64,000 nucleotides of DNA from Planctomycetota bacterium. GTDB taxonomy: Bacteria; Planctomycetota; GCA-002687715. The translations under genes and the position numbers were made by a program. The notes beneath the pieces are model-generated. The model worked only from the letters and a program-made list of their open reading frames with translations, searched no databases and was not told where the DNA came from. The stretch is from NCBI GenBank assembly GCA_002683135.1, contig NYSS01000005.1, positions 166,834 to 230,833 of the forward strand, in the 5' to 3' direction. Shown piece by piece: positions 43,149-51,380 of this stretch; position 1 is the stretch's first letter; the number at the start of each line of letters is the position of its first letter.

Positions 43149-44297
43149 TCACTCTTCACGCGCGGCGGATCGTGAGGTGTAGCGCCGGCCATTCACGTGG
43201 CCTGGTCGCTCCCACGGTTGGGCCCGCCGTGTTCGGACCGGCTGGGCCGCGACGACGAGTTCACGATCCCTGGCGCCGCTGCGCAGCGCCAAGGCCATTA
43301 GCGCTCCGGCGAGGAACCCACCGATGTGGGCCCACCACGCGACGTTTCCCTGCCCCAGCAGAATGCCGAGGACCTGCATTCCGATCCAGATGAGGATGTA
43401 GGTCGAGACGTGCAGTCGGAGAGGAACGAAGAACCACACGACCCACACGCGGATCCGGGGGAACAGGACGCAATACGCGCCCATGAGTCCGGCGATCGCC
43501 GCCGATGCTCCGACGACAGGGGTCGCGTCCGTCGGGAACGCCAGGACGTGTGTCAGCATGCCGGCCAGTCCGGCGGCGAGATAAAGGGCCAGGGTCTTGC
43601 CGCGTCCGATCATGTCTTCGACGTTGTCGCCGAACATCCAGAGAAACCAGAGGTTCCCGAGCAGGTGGAAGATCCCGGCGTGGAAGAACATGTAGGTGAT
43701 CAGAGTCCAGGGCGCGTCCCCGTTCATGATCGTCGTGGGTACGGCGAACATGGCTTCGGAGAACGCGATCTGATTTTCCGGCGTCGCCATGTAGGCGAGC
43801 CACAGCTGGGTGAGCGCGGCGGCGACCACGGCGCCGACGATCGACATCACGACGAGCGGCTTGTGCCTGACAGGGTTCCACTCCTCCACTGGGAAGCCCG
43901 TCAGCAACTGGAAGAGGTAGCCCTTGGTGTCAGGGGAGTAGGGGGCGGTCCCCTCGCCCTGGCGGCGGGCAATGCTTGACAGGGCGCGTCCTTCGCGGGC
44001 GTCGAGCCACAAGCCCTCGCATTGACTGCAGGTGTCGATCTCTACGGAGCCTTGTTCGTCGCGGAGGAGGAGGATCTCGAGGGGGCCATGCCCGTCCGGG
44101 CAGGTGAGACTGGAGGCGCCGCGGGTCTCGGCGATGTTCATCGCTTCCCATTTGGACGGATCGGCGCCGGGGCCGAAGCGGCGGATGGCGTCGCCCGGGA
44201 GGACCCATGCGCCGTGGCATCGGTGGCATTGGTCGAGCTCACTGACGCCGTCTTGGATGACCTTCAGGGGGTAGGTGCAACGTGGGCAGCGACGCAT
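43149..44297 (-). CDS. Rhomboid-family intramembrane protease with two N-terminal zinc ribbons
   Basis: The 382-residue protein begins with two TFIIB-like zinc ribbons: C4/C7/C24/C27 and C66/C90/C93 (with H70 as a possible ligand), each ending in a WL/WV-(D)-like turn. A six-helix rhomboid domain follows (about 145-340). The catalytic pair is S265 in VVGASAAIAGLMG and H324 in WWAHIGGFLAG; the usual GxSG reads GASA. The loop motif FHAGIFHLLGNLWFLWMFGDNVE is also typical. The family cleaves membrane-embedded segments of other proteins. The ribbons would lie in the cytoplasm and could select substrates. The start codon directly precedes the first ribbon. It is divergent from the phosphatase gene. 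Confidence 0.88.
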   Translation of the reverse strand: MRRCPRCTYPLKVIQDGVSELDQCHRCHGAWVLPGDAIRRFGPGADPSKWEAMNIAETRGASSLTCPDGHGPLEILLLRDEQGSVEIDTCSQCEGLWLDAREGRALSSIARRQGEGTAPYSPDTKGYLFQLLTGFPVEEWNPVRHKPLVVMSIVGAVVAAALTQLWLAYMATPENQIAFSEAMFAVPTTIMNGDAPWTLITYMFFHAGIFHLLGNLWFLWMFGDNVEDMIGRGKTLALYLAAGLAGMLTHVLAFPTDATPVVGASAAIAGLMGAYCVLFPRIRVWVVWFFVPLRLHVSTYILIWIGMQVLGILLGQGNVAWWAHIGGFLAGALMALALRSGARDRELVVAAQPVRTRRAQPWERPGHVNGRRYTSRSAAREE

Positions 44298-44387
44298 GGG
44301 GTGCCGAGTTTACTCCTGGGCACAGTACGGCGCGTCCGTTCCACTGCGGGCGCGGTTATTCGTCAGCCACCCGGTTATTATCTCGCG

Positions 44388-46031
44388 ATGCACCGAGTAC
44401 TCCTGGCGTTTCTGTTCATCACCAGTGTCGTTCTCGCCCAGTCGCCGCGGCCACGGCTCGCCGTGCTGGTGAGCGTGGACCAGCTGGCGACCTGGGTGAT
44501 AAACGAAGTCAAGGCGGTCTTGCCTGCGGAGGGGGGGTTCTTTCGCGGGGCGGGTACGTTTGGCCTCGAATTCACCGATTGTGCCTTCCAGCACGCCGGG
44601 ACATATACCGGTCCCGGGCATGCGACCGTGAGCACGGGAGGTACGCCTTCCCAGCACGGGATCATCCTGAACAACTGGTTCGACAGGAAGACATCGCTCG
44701 CCCAGAATTGCTGCTTCGACCCGGGGGCCCGGGGCATCGGAAGCCCGACGGCCGCGCCGAATGTCGGCCCGGCCCAGCTGCGAGGTGCGACCCTGGGCGA
44801 CGCCATGAAGGCCCACTTCGGCGCGCCCTCGCGCGTCGTCTCTCTGTCTTGGAAGGACCGCTCGGCGATCCTGATGGGCGGCAGATCTGCGGACGTCGCC
44901 GTCTGGGGAGACAAGGCGTCGGGTTCGTGGATCTCGAGCACTCGGTTCATGCAGAAGTTGCCCGCATGGCTCGAGGAGATCAACGCGGCCCGTCCGTTCG
45001 ACAAGTGGCATGGCAGGGTCTGGGAGCGGGTTGCTCCGGACGCTATGTATGCGGGGTTGGTGGACGATCGCGTCTTTGAGATAGCGACCGCAACGGGTCA
45101 CCGCACGCTGCCGCGGGCGGTGACCGGCGGCCTCGCCGAGCCTGGCCCGCTGTTCTACGAAGAGATGTACGGGACCCCATTCGGCAACGCCGCCCTGATG
45201 GAGCTCGTCGAGGCGGCGATCAGCAACGAGAAGCTCGGGCAGGATGAGGTCCCGGACCTGTTGTGCATCGGCTTCAGCGCGAACGATTCCTGCGGTCATC
45301 GTTACGGGCCACGCAGCGTCGAGGTCCGGGACATGACCATCCGAACCGACCGAATGCTTATGGCGCTGGTCGCCCTCCTCGACGCGCGAGTCGGCGCGGG
45401 CCACTGGTCCATGGTGGTCACGTCGGATCATGGCATCCGGCCCGCGCCGGAGACCGTGTTTCAAGCCGGGGTGGACGCGGGACGAGGAGACCTGGACCTC
45501 GGCGCGGCCATGTTCGCAAATCGTGCGCTTCAACAGAAGTTCGGTGCGCCGCCCGATGGTCTTCTGCGCTGGGTCGTGGGCTTCGACGACACGGGGCTGT
45601 TCCTCGACTACGGGGCGCTGGCGAAGGCCAAGGTCCAGGTAGCTGATGCAATCGAGGTGGCGGTGGCGGGAGCTTCCGAGGCGCCGGGCGTGTTACGGGC
45701 GCTGTCTGTTTCCGCTATCAACGCTGGAGCGCAGGGGCCCGAGCCGTGGTCGTCGCTCGTTCGTGCGAACCTGTATCCGGGGAGATCGGGCGACGTATAC
45801 GTCATCCACAAGCCCTGGTGGACCAACACCACCGACGCCACGACGCACGGTTCGCCGCACCCGCAAGACCGGGAGGTGCCGCTCTGGTTTATCGGAGCAG
45901 GTCCGTGGACGACGGGTTATGTGCGCAGCCCTGTCTCCCCAGCCCTTGGCGTCGTGATGCTCGCCGAGTCGCTGGGCATCCCCAGGCCACCGTTGGCGTC
46001 TGAGCGTATCCCGGATGCGGCGAGGCGCTGA
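44388..46031 (+). CDS. Exported alkaline phosphatase of the PafA / nucleotide pyrophosphatase superfamily
   Basis: The 547-residue protein starts at ATG 44388 with a signal peptide (ending SVVLAQ). Metal and nucleophile motifs of the superfamily are present: D30 in VLVSVDQL, T74 in TYTGPGHATVSTGG as the likely nucleophile, KDRSAILMGG, GFSANDSCGHRYGP (Asp and His ligands), VVTSDHGI and a His in TTHGSPHPQD. The length agrees with PafA-type calcium-independent phosphatases. It should release phosphate from esters in the periplasm. A short hairpin (GGCGC-GTCG-GCGCC at 46057-46070) follows the stop. The gene is 90 bases from the divergent rhomboid gene. Confidence 0.85.
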   Translation: MHRVLLAFLFITSVVLAQSPRPRLAVLVSVDQLATWVINEVKAVLPAEGGFFRGAGTFGLEFTDCAFQHAGTYTGPGHATVSTGGTPSQHGIILNNWFDRKTSLAQNCCFDPGARGIGSPTAAPNVGPAQLRGATLGDAMKAHFGAPSRVVSLSWKDRSAILMGGRSADVAVWGDKASGSWISSTRFMQKLPAWLEEINAARPFDKWHGRVWERVAPDAMYAGLVDDRVFEIATATGHRTLPRAVTGGLAEPGPLFYEEMYGTPFGNAALMELVEAAISNEKLGQDEVPDLLCIGFSANDSCGHRYGPRSVEVRDMTIRTDRMLMALVALLDARVGAGHWSMVVTSDHGIRPAPETVFQAGVDAGRGDLDLGAAMFANRALQQKFGAPPDGLLRWVVGFDDTGLFLDYGALAKAKVQVADAIEVAVAGASEAPGVLRALSVSAINAGAQGPEPWSSLVRANLYPGRSGDVYVIHKPWWTNTTDATTHGSPHPQDREVPLWFIGAGPWTTGYVRSPVSPALGVVMLAESLGIPRPPLASERIPDAARR

Positions 46032-46148
46032 CCTCGCCTCCCCGTTGGTCTCGGGATGGCGCGTCGGCGCCCCGACCTGAACGGATCGCGACTCCGCGGG
46101 GTCCCCCGGGTATCAGGGAGACGTTGTGCGCAAAAATCAGGAGGTGGC

Positions 46149-46413
46149 ATGAGCCCCTTTGGCGATCATCTGCGATGACCTGTTGGGCATCTCCGCCTCC
46201 CAGATTCCCTCACCCATGACAGTCCTGGGGGGGGCACTCTATGTCGACGTGTTCACGCCGGGCGCGGTGGTCCCCATCTCGGGGTCCGACCCGATCACCT
46301 TGACCCTGGCGATTCCGGCGAACCTCACGTCGCTCACGGTGTACGCGCAAGCCGTGTTCGTCGACGGGTCCGGCTACGCCTGGACGGCGCCGTTGCGGGC
46401 GACGATCTTGTAG
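46149..46413 (+). pseudogene. Remnant of a secreted-protein gene (start and C-terminus in different frames)
   Basis: A strong site AGGAGG lies four bases before ATG 46149, but that frame stops after nine codons. From about 46159 another frame encodes some 80 residues (SQIPSPMTVLGGALYVDVF to NLTSLTVYAQAVFVDGSGY) that resemble the C-terminal beta domain of planctomycetal secreted proteins and end in a proper stop. The only possible start in the second frame is TTG without a ribosome site. I read this as the two ends of one lost gene joined by a deletion, or as a frameshift. A short real protein from the second frame is less likely. Confidence 0.5.
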
Positions 46414-46427
46414 AGGGCCCCGGTCCC

Positions 46428-47243
46428 CTATCGCGCGTCTTTAGCCAGGATACGGGGGTACATCTGCGACCGGAGCGCGTCGAACTCTTCCTGGAAATCG
46501 ACCTCCATGAAGAGGAGGTCTTCGCGGAGCATGATCGTCTCGAGGCGACGCAGCGTCATGAGGTACTGGGCGAGCTCTTCGTGCTCGGACGCGATGTGGG
46601 CGAAACCGAAACCGGACGATTGTCCGGGGACACCGACGAGCCAGTCGAGCATGGCCGCGACGAGGCGATGGTCCTCTGGTTCGATGCGGACGATGCCGGT
46701 CGCCTCGCCGAGCAGCTCGAGGCCGTCGGTCAGCGGTGATTCGAGCCCCTTGCCGAGCAGGGTAGGCTGCCCGTCTCGGGCGTAGACGCGGACCTCTTCC
46801 GTGTCTTTGTTCGTTACTGGACAGACCAGCATGCGAGACGGACCGGGCGGCACCTTGAGGATGGCATCGAGCACGGCGCGCTCGTAGGCGAGGTCGCCGT
46901 CCATCAGCAGCAGGGGCTCGTCGCCGTCAAGGGGATTCCAGTCCGACCGCACGGCGAACTGCAGGGAGTGGCTGGTTCCCGATGCGCTGATGTCGGAGTG
47001 GATGTTCTCGATGAGCCTGACCCCGAGGGGGCCCATCTTCTCGGCGACCTTGTCGCGGCGCCACCCGACGACGACCGCGACATCCTCCACGCCAGCCGCG
47101 CGCAGGCAGTGCACCTGGCGCTCGAGGAGCGACACGGTCGTCGGGTCCTCGGCGCTGGCGGGACCGATTTCCCACAACGGTTTGGGAAGCTCGTCGGCCT
47201 CCAATCGTGATCCGCGTCCAGCGGCGAGGAGGACCGCTTTCAT
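46428..47243 (-). CDS. Sugar-phosphate/choline-phosphate type nucleotidyltransferase
   Basis: The 271-residue protein has the NTP-transferase signature AAGRGSRL (residues 7-14) with PKPL (20-23), the metal Asp pair D115-G-D117 in LLLMDGDLAYE, and a loop ISASGTSHSLQFA. It is closest in shape to the LicC-like group that makes CDP-choline or, in phosphonate pathways, CMP-2-aminoethylphosphonate, but sugar nucleotide synthesis is equally possible. The C-terminal helices (EELAQYLMTLRRLETIML) follow. It starts with ATG close to the end of a symporter gene on the same strand (71 bases). No polysaccharide genes adjoin it. Confidence 0.8.
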   Translation of the reverse strand: MKAVLLAAGRGSRLEADELPKPLWEIGPASAEDPTTVSLLERQVHCLRAAGVEDVAVVVGWRRDKVAEKMGPLGVRLIENIHSDISASGTSHSLQFAVRSDWNPLDGDEPLLLMDGDLAYERAVLDAILKVPPGPSRMLVCPVTNKDTEEVRVYARDGQPTLLGKGLESPLTDGLELLGEATGIVRIEPEDHRLVAAMLDWLVGVPGQSSGFGFAHIASEHEELAQYLMTLRRLETIMLREDLLFMEVDFQEEFDALRSQMYPRILAKDAR

Positions 47244-47314
47244 CGTGGGGGACTCAGAAGTCGCGGGTTCATGGCGACCCGCATCCTACGGCGAGGTGCG
47301 GCGCGAGCAAGGCA

Positions 47315-49126
47315 TCAGTCCGGGTCGGCGAAGCAGGGATGCCTGAGGGCGGCTGCGAGACCCATGGCGCCTAACAGCGCGACGACGAGGAGCGCCCAGC
47401 CGGTGGAGTTCGTTCCGATGAGCAGGTTCCCGACGCCAAAGAGGACGCCGTAGACGACCGCCAGGCCGCAGCCCCAGGCGCAGAGTCGCGGGCGCAGGTT
47501 AAGCGGCGTTTCTTGCGCCGCGAATCCACCCCAGCCTGGTCCCGGCGGGTTGACCCGCTCGCAGAACCCACGAAGGGTCTCCGGAGACTCTGGGCGCGTC
47601 AGGAAGGTCGCCGCGATCCATGCGACCGTCGTGCCACCGACGGTGAGCAGTAGCTTGGGACCGAATCCGAGCTCGGACGCGAGGGTGAAGATGAGCGTCG
47701 ATATCACGAACGCGGAGATCATCGACACGATTTCAGACCACGCGTTGATGCGCCACCACAGCCAACGGAGGATCAGCACCAACCCGGTGCCGGATCCGAC
47801 GGCGATGACGAACTCCCACGCGTCCTTGACGGTGTCGAACATCAGCGTGATCAGCACCGACAGTGCCAGAACGACGACCGTCGTCATGCGCGCCACCATG
47901 ACCTCGTTGCGCGCGTTTGCATTACGACGCACGAAGGGCCGGTAGACGTCATTGACGAGGTACGACGCGCCCCAGTTCAACTGGGTGGAGATTGTTGACA
48001 TGTAGGCGGCTGCGAAGGCCGCCATCAGCAGGCCGCGCCACCCTGTTGGTAGGTGGTCGAGGATGAGCTGTACGTACGGTAGCTCGGGGTCGGGCTTGCC
48101 GTTCCAGATCAACGTGTTTCCGTACAACGCAATGCCGCAAAGCCCGGCGATGATCCACGGCCACGGCCGCAGCGCGTAGTGGGCGCAGTTGTACCAGAGC
48201 CCGGCGAGCATGGCGTGCCGCTCGCTCTTGCACGCGAACATGCGTTGCGCGATGTAGCCGCCGCCGCCCGGCTCCGCTCCCGGATACCAGCTCGCCCACC
48301 AGTTCACCGCGAGGAAGACGGCGAATGTCATGGGTATGAGGCTCCATGGCGCGTCGCCCGGAAAGAAGGAAAGCAGGTCCTCGACGTTGTCGCCGTAGGG
48401 CGCGTCACCGTGCGCGAGCCCGGCCTCACCGGGTCCGAGGGCAGGATGATCGGGCGGCAGCGCCGGGTGATGGGCCTCGGCGAGCCGCGAGCGTAGGTTG
48501 CCGAGGCCGCCGACGGCGTCGACGGCAAAGAAGGCGAGCGCGATCGTGCCACCCATGCCGATCACGAACTGTAAGACGTCGACGACCACGATGCCCCACA
48601 ACCCGGAAAGCGCCGAGTAGAGCAGCGTCACGGACAGGCAGATCGCGAGCGCGACCCAGGCGTTCAGATCCAGGGACCACCCCAGGATCTTGATCATCGC
48701 GATGTTCACCCAGCCGAGAATGAACCCGTTCATGAGCACGCCGAGGTAGATCGCGCGGAACCCGCGGAGGAAGCGAGCAGGGCGTCCCCCATACCGAACC
48801 GAGACGAGCTCGACGTCCGTCATGACGCCGGAGCGCCGCCACAGGGCGGCGAAGAAGAACACGGTCATGAGCCCGCTTGGTGCGAGACACCACCAGACCC
48901 AGTTCCCCGAGACCCCCTCCCTCGCGACGATGCCCGTAACGGCGAGCGGCGTGTCGGCGGCGAAGGTCGTCGCGACCATGCTGGTCCCGGCGAGCCACCA
49001 TGGGAGGGATCGACCGGAGACGAAGTACTCGGACAGGCTGGAGGCGCCCTTCTTCCTGAACCACAGTCCGATCGCGATGGTCAGGGCGAAGTACGCGCCG
49101 ACGATGACCCAGTCAATGGTCTCCAT
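47315..49126 (-). CDS. Sodium:solute symporter family transporter
   Basis: The 603-residue protein has about 14 hydrophobic helices and the family's N-terminal pattern DWVIVGAYFALTIAIGLWFRKKG, SEYFVSGRSLPWWLAGTSMVATTFAADTPLA, with the sodium-site helices 1 and 8 (AAFAAAYMSTISTQLNWGASYLVNDVYRP). It carries solutes into the cell with sodium. A Pro/Gly-rich insertion (AHHPALPPDHPALGPGEAG) sits in one loop. The substrate may be a sugar, amino acid or organic acid and is not shown by the sequence. The start at 49126 opens 36 bases from the divergent SDR start, so the two genes share a small promoter region. Confidence 0.92.
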   Translation of the reverse strand: METIDWVIVGAYFALTIAIGLWFRKKGASSLSEYFVSGRSLPWWLAGTSMVATTFAADTPLAVTGIVAREGVSGNWVWWCLAPSGLMTVFFFAALWRRSGVMTDVELVSVRYGGRPARFLRGFRAIYLGVLMNGFILGWVNIAMIKILGWSLDLNAWVALAICLSVTLLYSALSGLWGIVVVDVLQFVIGMGGTIALAFFAVDAVGGLGNLRSRLAEAHHPALPPDHPALGPGEAGLAHGDAPYGDNVEDLLSFFPGDAPWSLIPMTFAVFLAVNWWASWYPGAEPGGGGYIAQRMFACKSERHAMLAGLWYNCAHYALRPWPWIIAGLCGIALYGNTLIWNGKPDPELPYVQLILDHLPTGWRGLLMAAFAAAYMSTISTQLNWGASYLVNDVYRPFVRRNANARNEVMVARMTTVVVLALSVLITLMFDTVKDAWEFVIAVGSGTGLVLILRWLWWRINAWSEIVSMISAFVISTLIFTLASELGFGPKLLLTVGGTTVAWIAATFLTRPESPETLRGFCERVNPPGPGWGGFAAQETPLNLRPRLCAWGCGLAVVYGVLFGVGNLLIGTNSTGWALLVVALLGAMGLAAALRHPCFADPD

Positions 49127-49162
49127 GGGGGCATGAGCCTACACGCTGGGTATGATCCCGGC

Positions 49163-49936
49163 ATGAGGCTCAAAGACAAGATCGCGCTGGTCACCGGCGC
49201 CGCGAGCGGCATTGGCAAGGAGACGTGCGTCCTGTTCGCCGGGGAGGGCGCGAGCGTCGCGTGTGTAGACATCAACGGCGACGGCGCGCAGGCGGTGGCC
49301 GAGGCCATCACGGCGGATGGAGGGCAGGCGATCGCGATCGCCGCCGACGTCTCGAAGGACGCCGATTGCGCCCGCATGGTGGAGGAGACGGAGGCGGCGT
49401 TCGGTGGGCTGCATATCGCGTTCAACAACGCAGGAATCATGGACTCCGGTGACGACGACGCGGTGGCGACCGAAGAGGCCGTGTTCGACCGGACCTACGC
49501 CATCAACGTCAAGGGCGTCTTCCTCGGCTGCAAGTACCAGATCCCGGCGCTGCGCCGCGCGGGCGGCGGGTCGATCGTGAACACGGCGTCGTTCGTCGCC
49601 TTGCTTGGCGCCGCGACGCCGCAGATCGCCTACACAGCGAGCAAGGGCGCCGTGCTGTCGATGACGCGCGAGTTGGCGGTCGTCCACGCGCGTGAGGACA
49701 TCCGCGTCAACGCGCTGTGTCCGGGGCCGCTCAAGACGGAGCTGCTGATGAAGTTCCTGGATACGGAAGAGAAGAAGCAGCGGCGGCTGGTCCACATTCC
49801 CATGGGGCGCTTCGGTGAGGCGTCTGAGATGGCCCGCGCGGCCCTGTATCTCGCGTCGGACGAGGCGTCGTACCTGACGGGGGCGACGTTCTCGGTGGAC
49901 GGCGGGATCACGGCGGCGTACGTGACCCCCGAGTAG
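49163..49936 (+). CDS. Short-chain dehydrogenase/reductase
   Basis: The 257-residue classical SDR has the NAD(P) loop T11-GAASGIG, the NNAGI motif, the catalytic Y157-x3-K161 (YTASK) and VNALCPGPLKTE. The C-terminal YLTGATFSVDGG is typical. The enzymes oxidise alcohols or reduce ketones. The ATG at 49163 begins the conserved fold (MRLKDKIALVTG); ten upstream codons are open but without support. The gene is convergent with the aldehyde dehydrogenase seven bases away; the pair could oxidise an alcohol through an aldehyde to an acid, but the substrate is not known. Confidence 0.92.
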   Translation: MRLKDKIALVTGAASGIGKETCVLFAGEGASVACVDINGDGAQAVAEAITADGGQAIAIAADVSKDADCARMVEETEAAFGGLHIAFNNAGIMDSGDDDAVATEEAVFDRTYAINVKGVFLGCKYQIPALRRAGGGSIVNTASFVALLGAATPQIAYTASKGAVLSMTRELAVVHAREDIRVNALCPGPLKTELLMKFLDTEEKKQRRLVHIPMGRFGEASEMARAALYLASDEASYLTGATFSVDGGITAAYVTPE

Positions 49937-49942
49937 GCGGCC

Positions 49943-51304
49943 TCAGATCTTGAAATGAAGCGCCTTGCGCTTCGTCAGGTGCAGGAAACCGTAGCGCGAG
50001 AGGGTCGACCCGATCCCGCTTTCACGGCAGCCGCTCCAGGGCAGCGCGGGATCGAGGAAGTCACATCGGTTCTGGAAGATCGTGCCTGCGTCGAGCTCCC
50101 GGGCCATTCGTTCAGCGCGCGTCGTGTCCGTGGTCCATACCGACGCGGTCAACCCGTAGCGGGTCTCGTCCATCGCGCGCAGGGCCTCTTCGTCGTCGGC
50201 GACGCGCATGACCGGGAGCAGGGGCCCGAAGGACTCCTCCTGCATGACGAGCGCGTCGTTGGGGACGTCGACCATGAGCGTGGGGAGCCAGAACAGCGAT
50301 CCGTACATGGCGCCACCCCCCAAGAGGACGCGGGCACCACGCCGGGTGGCGTCCCGCACGTGCCCCTCGAGCGCGAGGTGCACCGCCGCGGAGGCGAGCG
50401 GCCCCATGGTGACGTCCTCGTCGAGGGGGTTGCCCAGCCGGTACTGCTCCATGATGGAGCGAGCTCGTTCGATGAAGTCGTCGTGCACGCTCTCGTGGAC
50501 GTACACCCGCTCCACGGCGCAGCAGGACTGGCCGGCGTTGTAGCAGGCGCCGTCCACGATGCTCTCCACCGCGGTCTCGAGGTCGGCATCCGCCGCCACG
50601 TAGGCGGGGTCCTTGCCCCCGAGCTCCAGCCCTGCGTCCATGAGCCGCGCAGCGGCGGCGGCGTAGATGTTGCGCCCGCCGTCGGTGCTTCCCGTAAATG
50701 AGACGTGCGCGATACGGCGGTCGGCGATCAGCGCCGAGGTCGCATCGTGGGTGAGGATGACGTCTTGGACCAGCCCGGCGGGCTCTATGGAGGCGAAGGC
50801 GTCGGTATAGGCACGCCCGCAGAGAGGCGTCTTCGCGCTGTGCTTGAGGAGGACCGAGTTTCCCGCCACCAGGGCCGGCACGATGACGTTGACGGCGATG
50901 ATGAGCGGGTAATTCCAGGCGGCGATGTCGAGGACGACGCCGAGGGGGACGTGCTCGATGCGACGAACGAAGCCCGGGCCGTCGAGCACGTCGGGCGCGA
51001 GGGCATCCGGCGCCAGAGACAGCATGTGGTCGGCTCGATCCAGCAAGGTCGCCACCTCGCCGCGGGCCTGGGCGAGGGGCTTACCCATCTGTCGGGTCAC
51101 GTCCTCCGCGATGGACTCGGCGTTGTCGCGGAAGTAGTTCATGCCGTCGCGAACACGCGCGATGCGTTCGTCGAGGGGGACCCGCGACCAGACATCCTGC
51201 GCGGCGTATGCGAACGCGACCTTGCGTTCAAGCGCGTCGCCTTCGTCAAAAGGCAACTCGCAGATCTCGGCGCCGTCGTAAGGACTGGTTACTCGTAGAG
51301 GCAA
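49943..51304 (-). CDS. NAD(P)-dependent aldehyde dehydrogenase
   Basis: The 453-residue enzyme begins at TTG 51304, where family sequence starts (TSPYDGAEI); the open frame runs 48 codons further but reads as unrelated Arg-rich sequence. Active-site features are AWNYPLIIAVNVIVPAL, the Rossmann FTGSTDGGRNI, the general base in LELGGKDPAYV, the nucleophile in GACYNAGQSCCAVERVYV, and EESFGPLLPVMRV. Both catalytic residues are present. It should oxidise an aldehyde to an acid in the cytoplasm. Being near phnXW, acetaldehyde or phosphonoacetaldehyde is a conceivable substrate, but there is no direct evidence. Confidence 0.88.
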   Translation of the reverse strand: MPLRVTSPYDGAEICELPFDEGDALERKVAFAYAAQDVWSRVPLDERIARVRDGMNYFRDNAESIAEDVTRQMGKPLAQARGEVATLLDRADHMLSLAPDALAPDVLDGPGFVRRIEHVPLGVVLDIAAWNYPLIIAVNVIVPALVAGNSVLLKHSAKTPLCGRAYTDAFASIEPAGLVQDVILTHDATSALIADRRIAHVSFTGSTDGGRNIYAAAAARLMDAGLELGGKDPAYVAADADLETAVESIVDGACYNAGQSCCAVERVYVHESVHDDFIERARSIMEQYRLGNPLDEDVTMGPLASAAVHLALEGHVRDATRRGARVLLGGGAMYGSLFWLPTLMVDVPNDALVMQEESFGPLLPVMRVADDEEALRAMDETRYGLTASVWTTDTTRAERMARELDAGTIFQNRCDFLDPALPWSGCRESGIGSTLSRYGFLHLTKRKALHFKI

Positions 51305-51380
51305 CGCTGCGTCTCGCCCTCGCTGCGGGTGGCCGGTAGGGTAGCCGCCAAGTCGAAAGACGGGAAGAGAGGCGCGCCGC

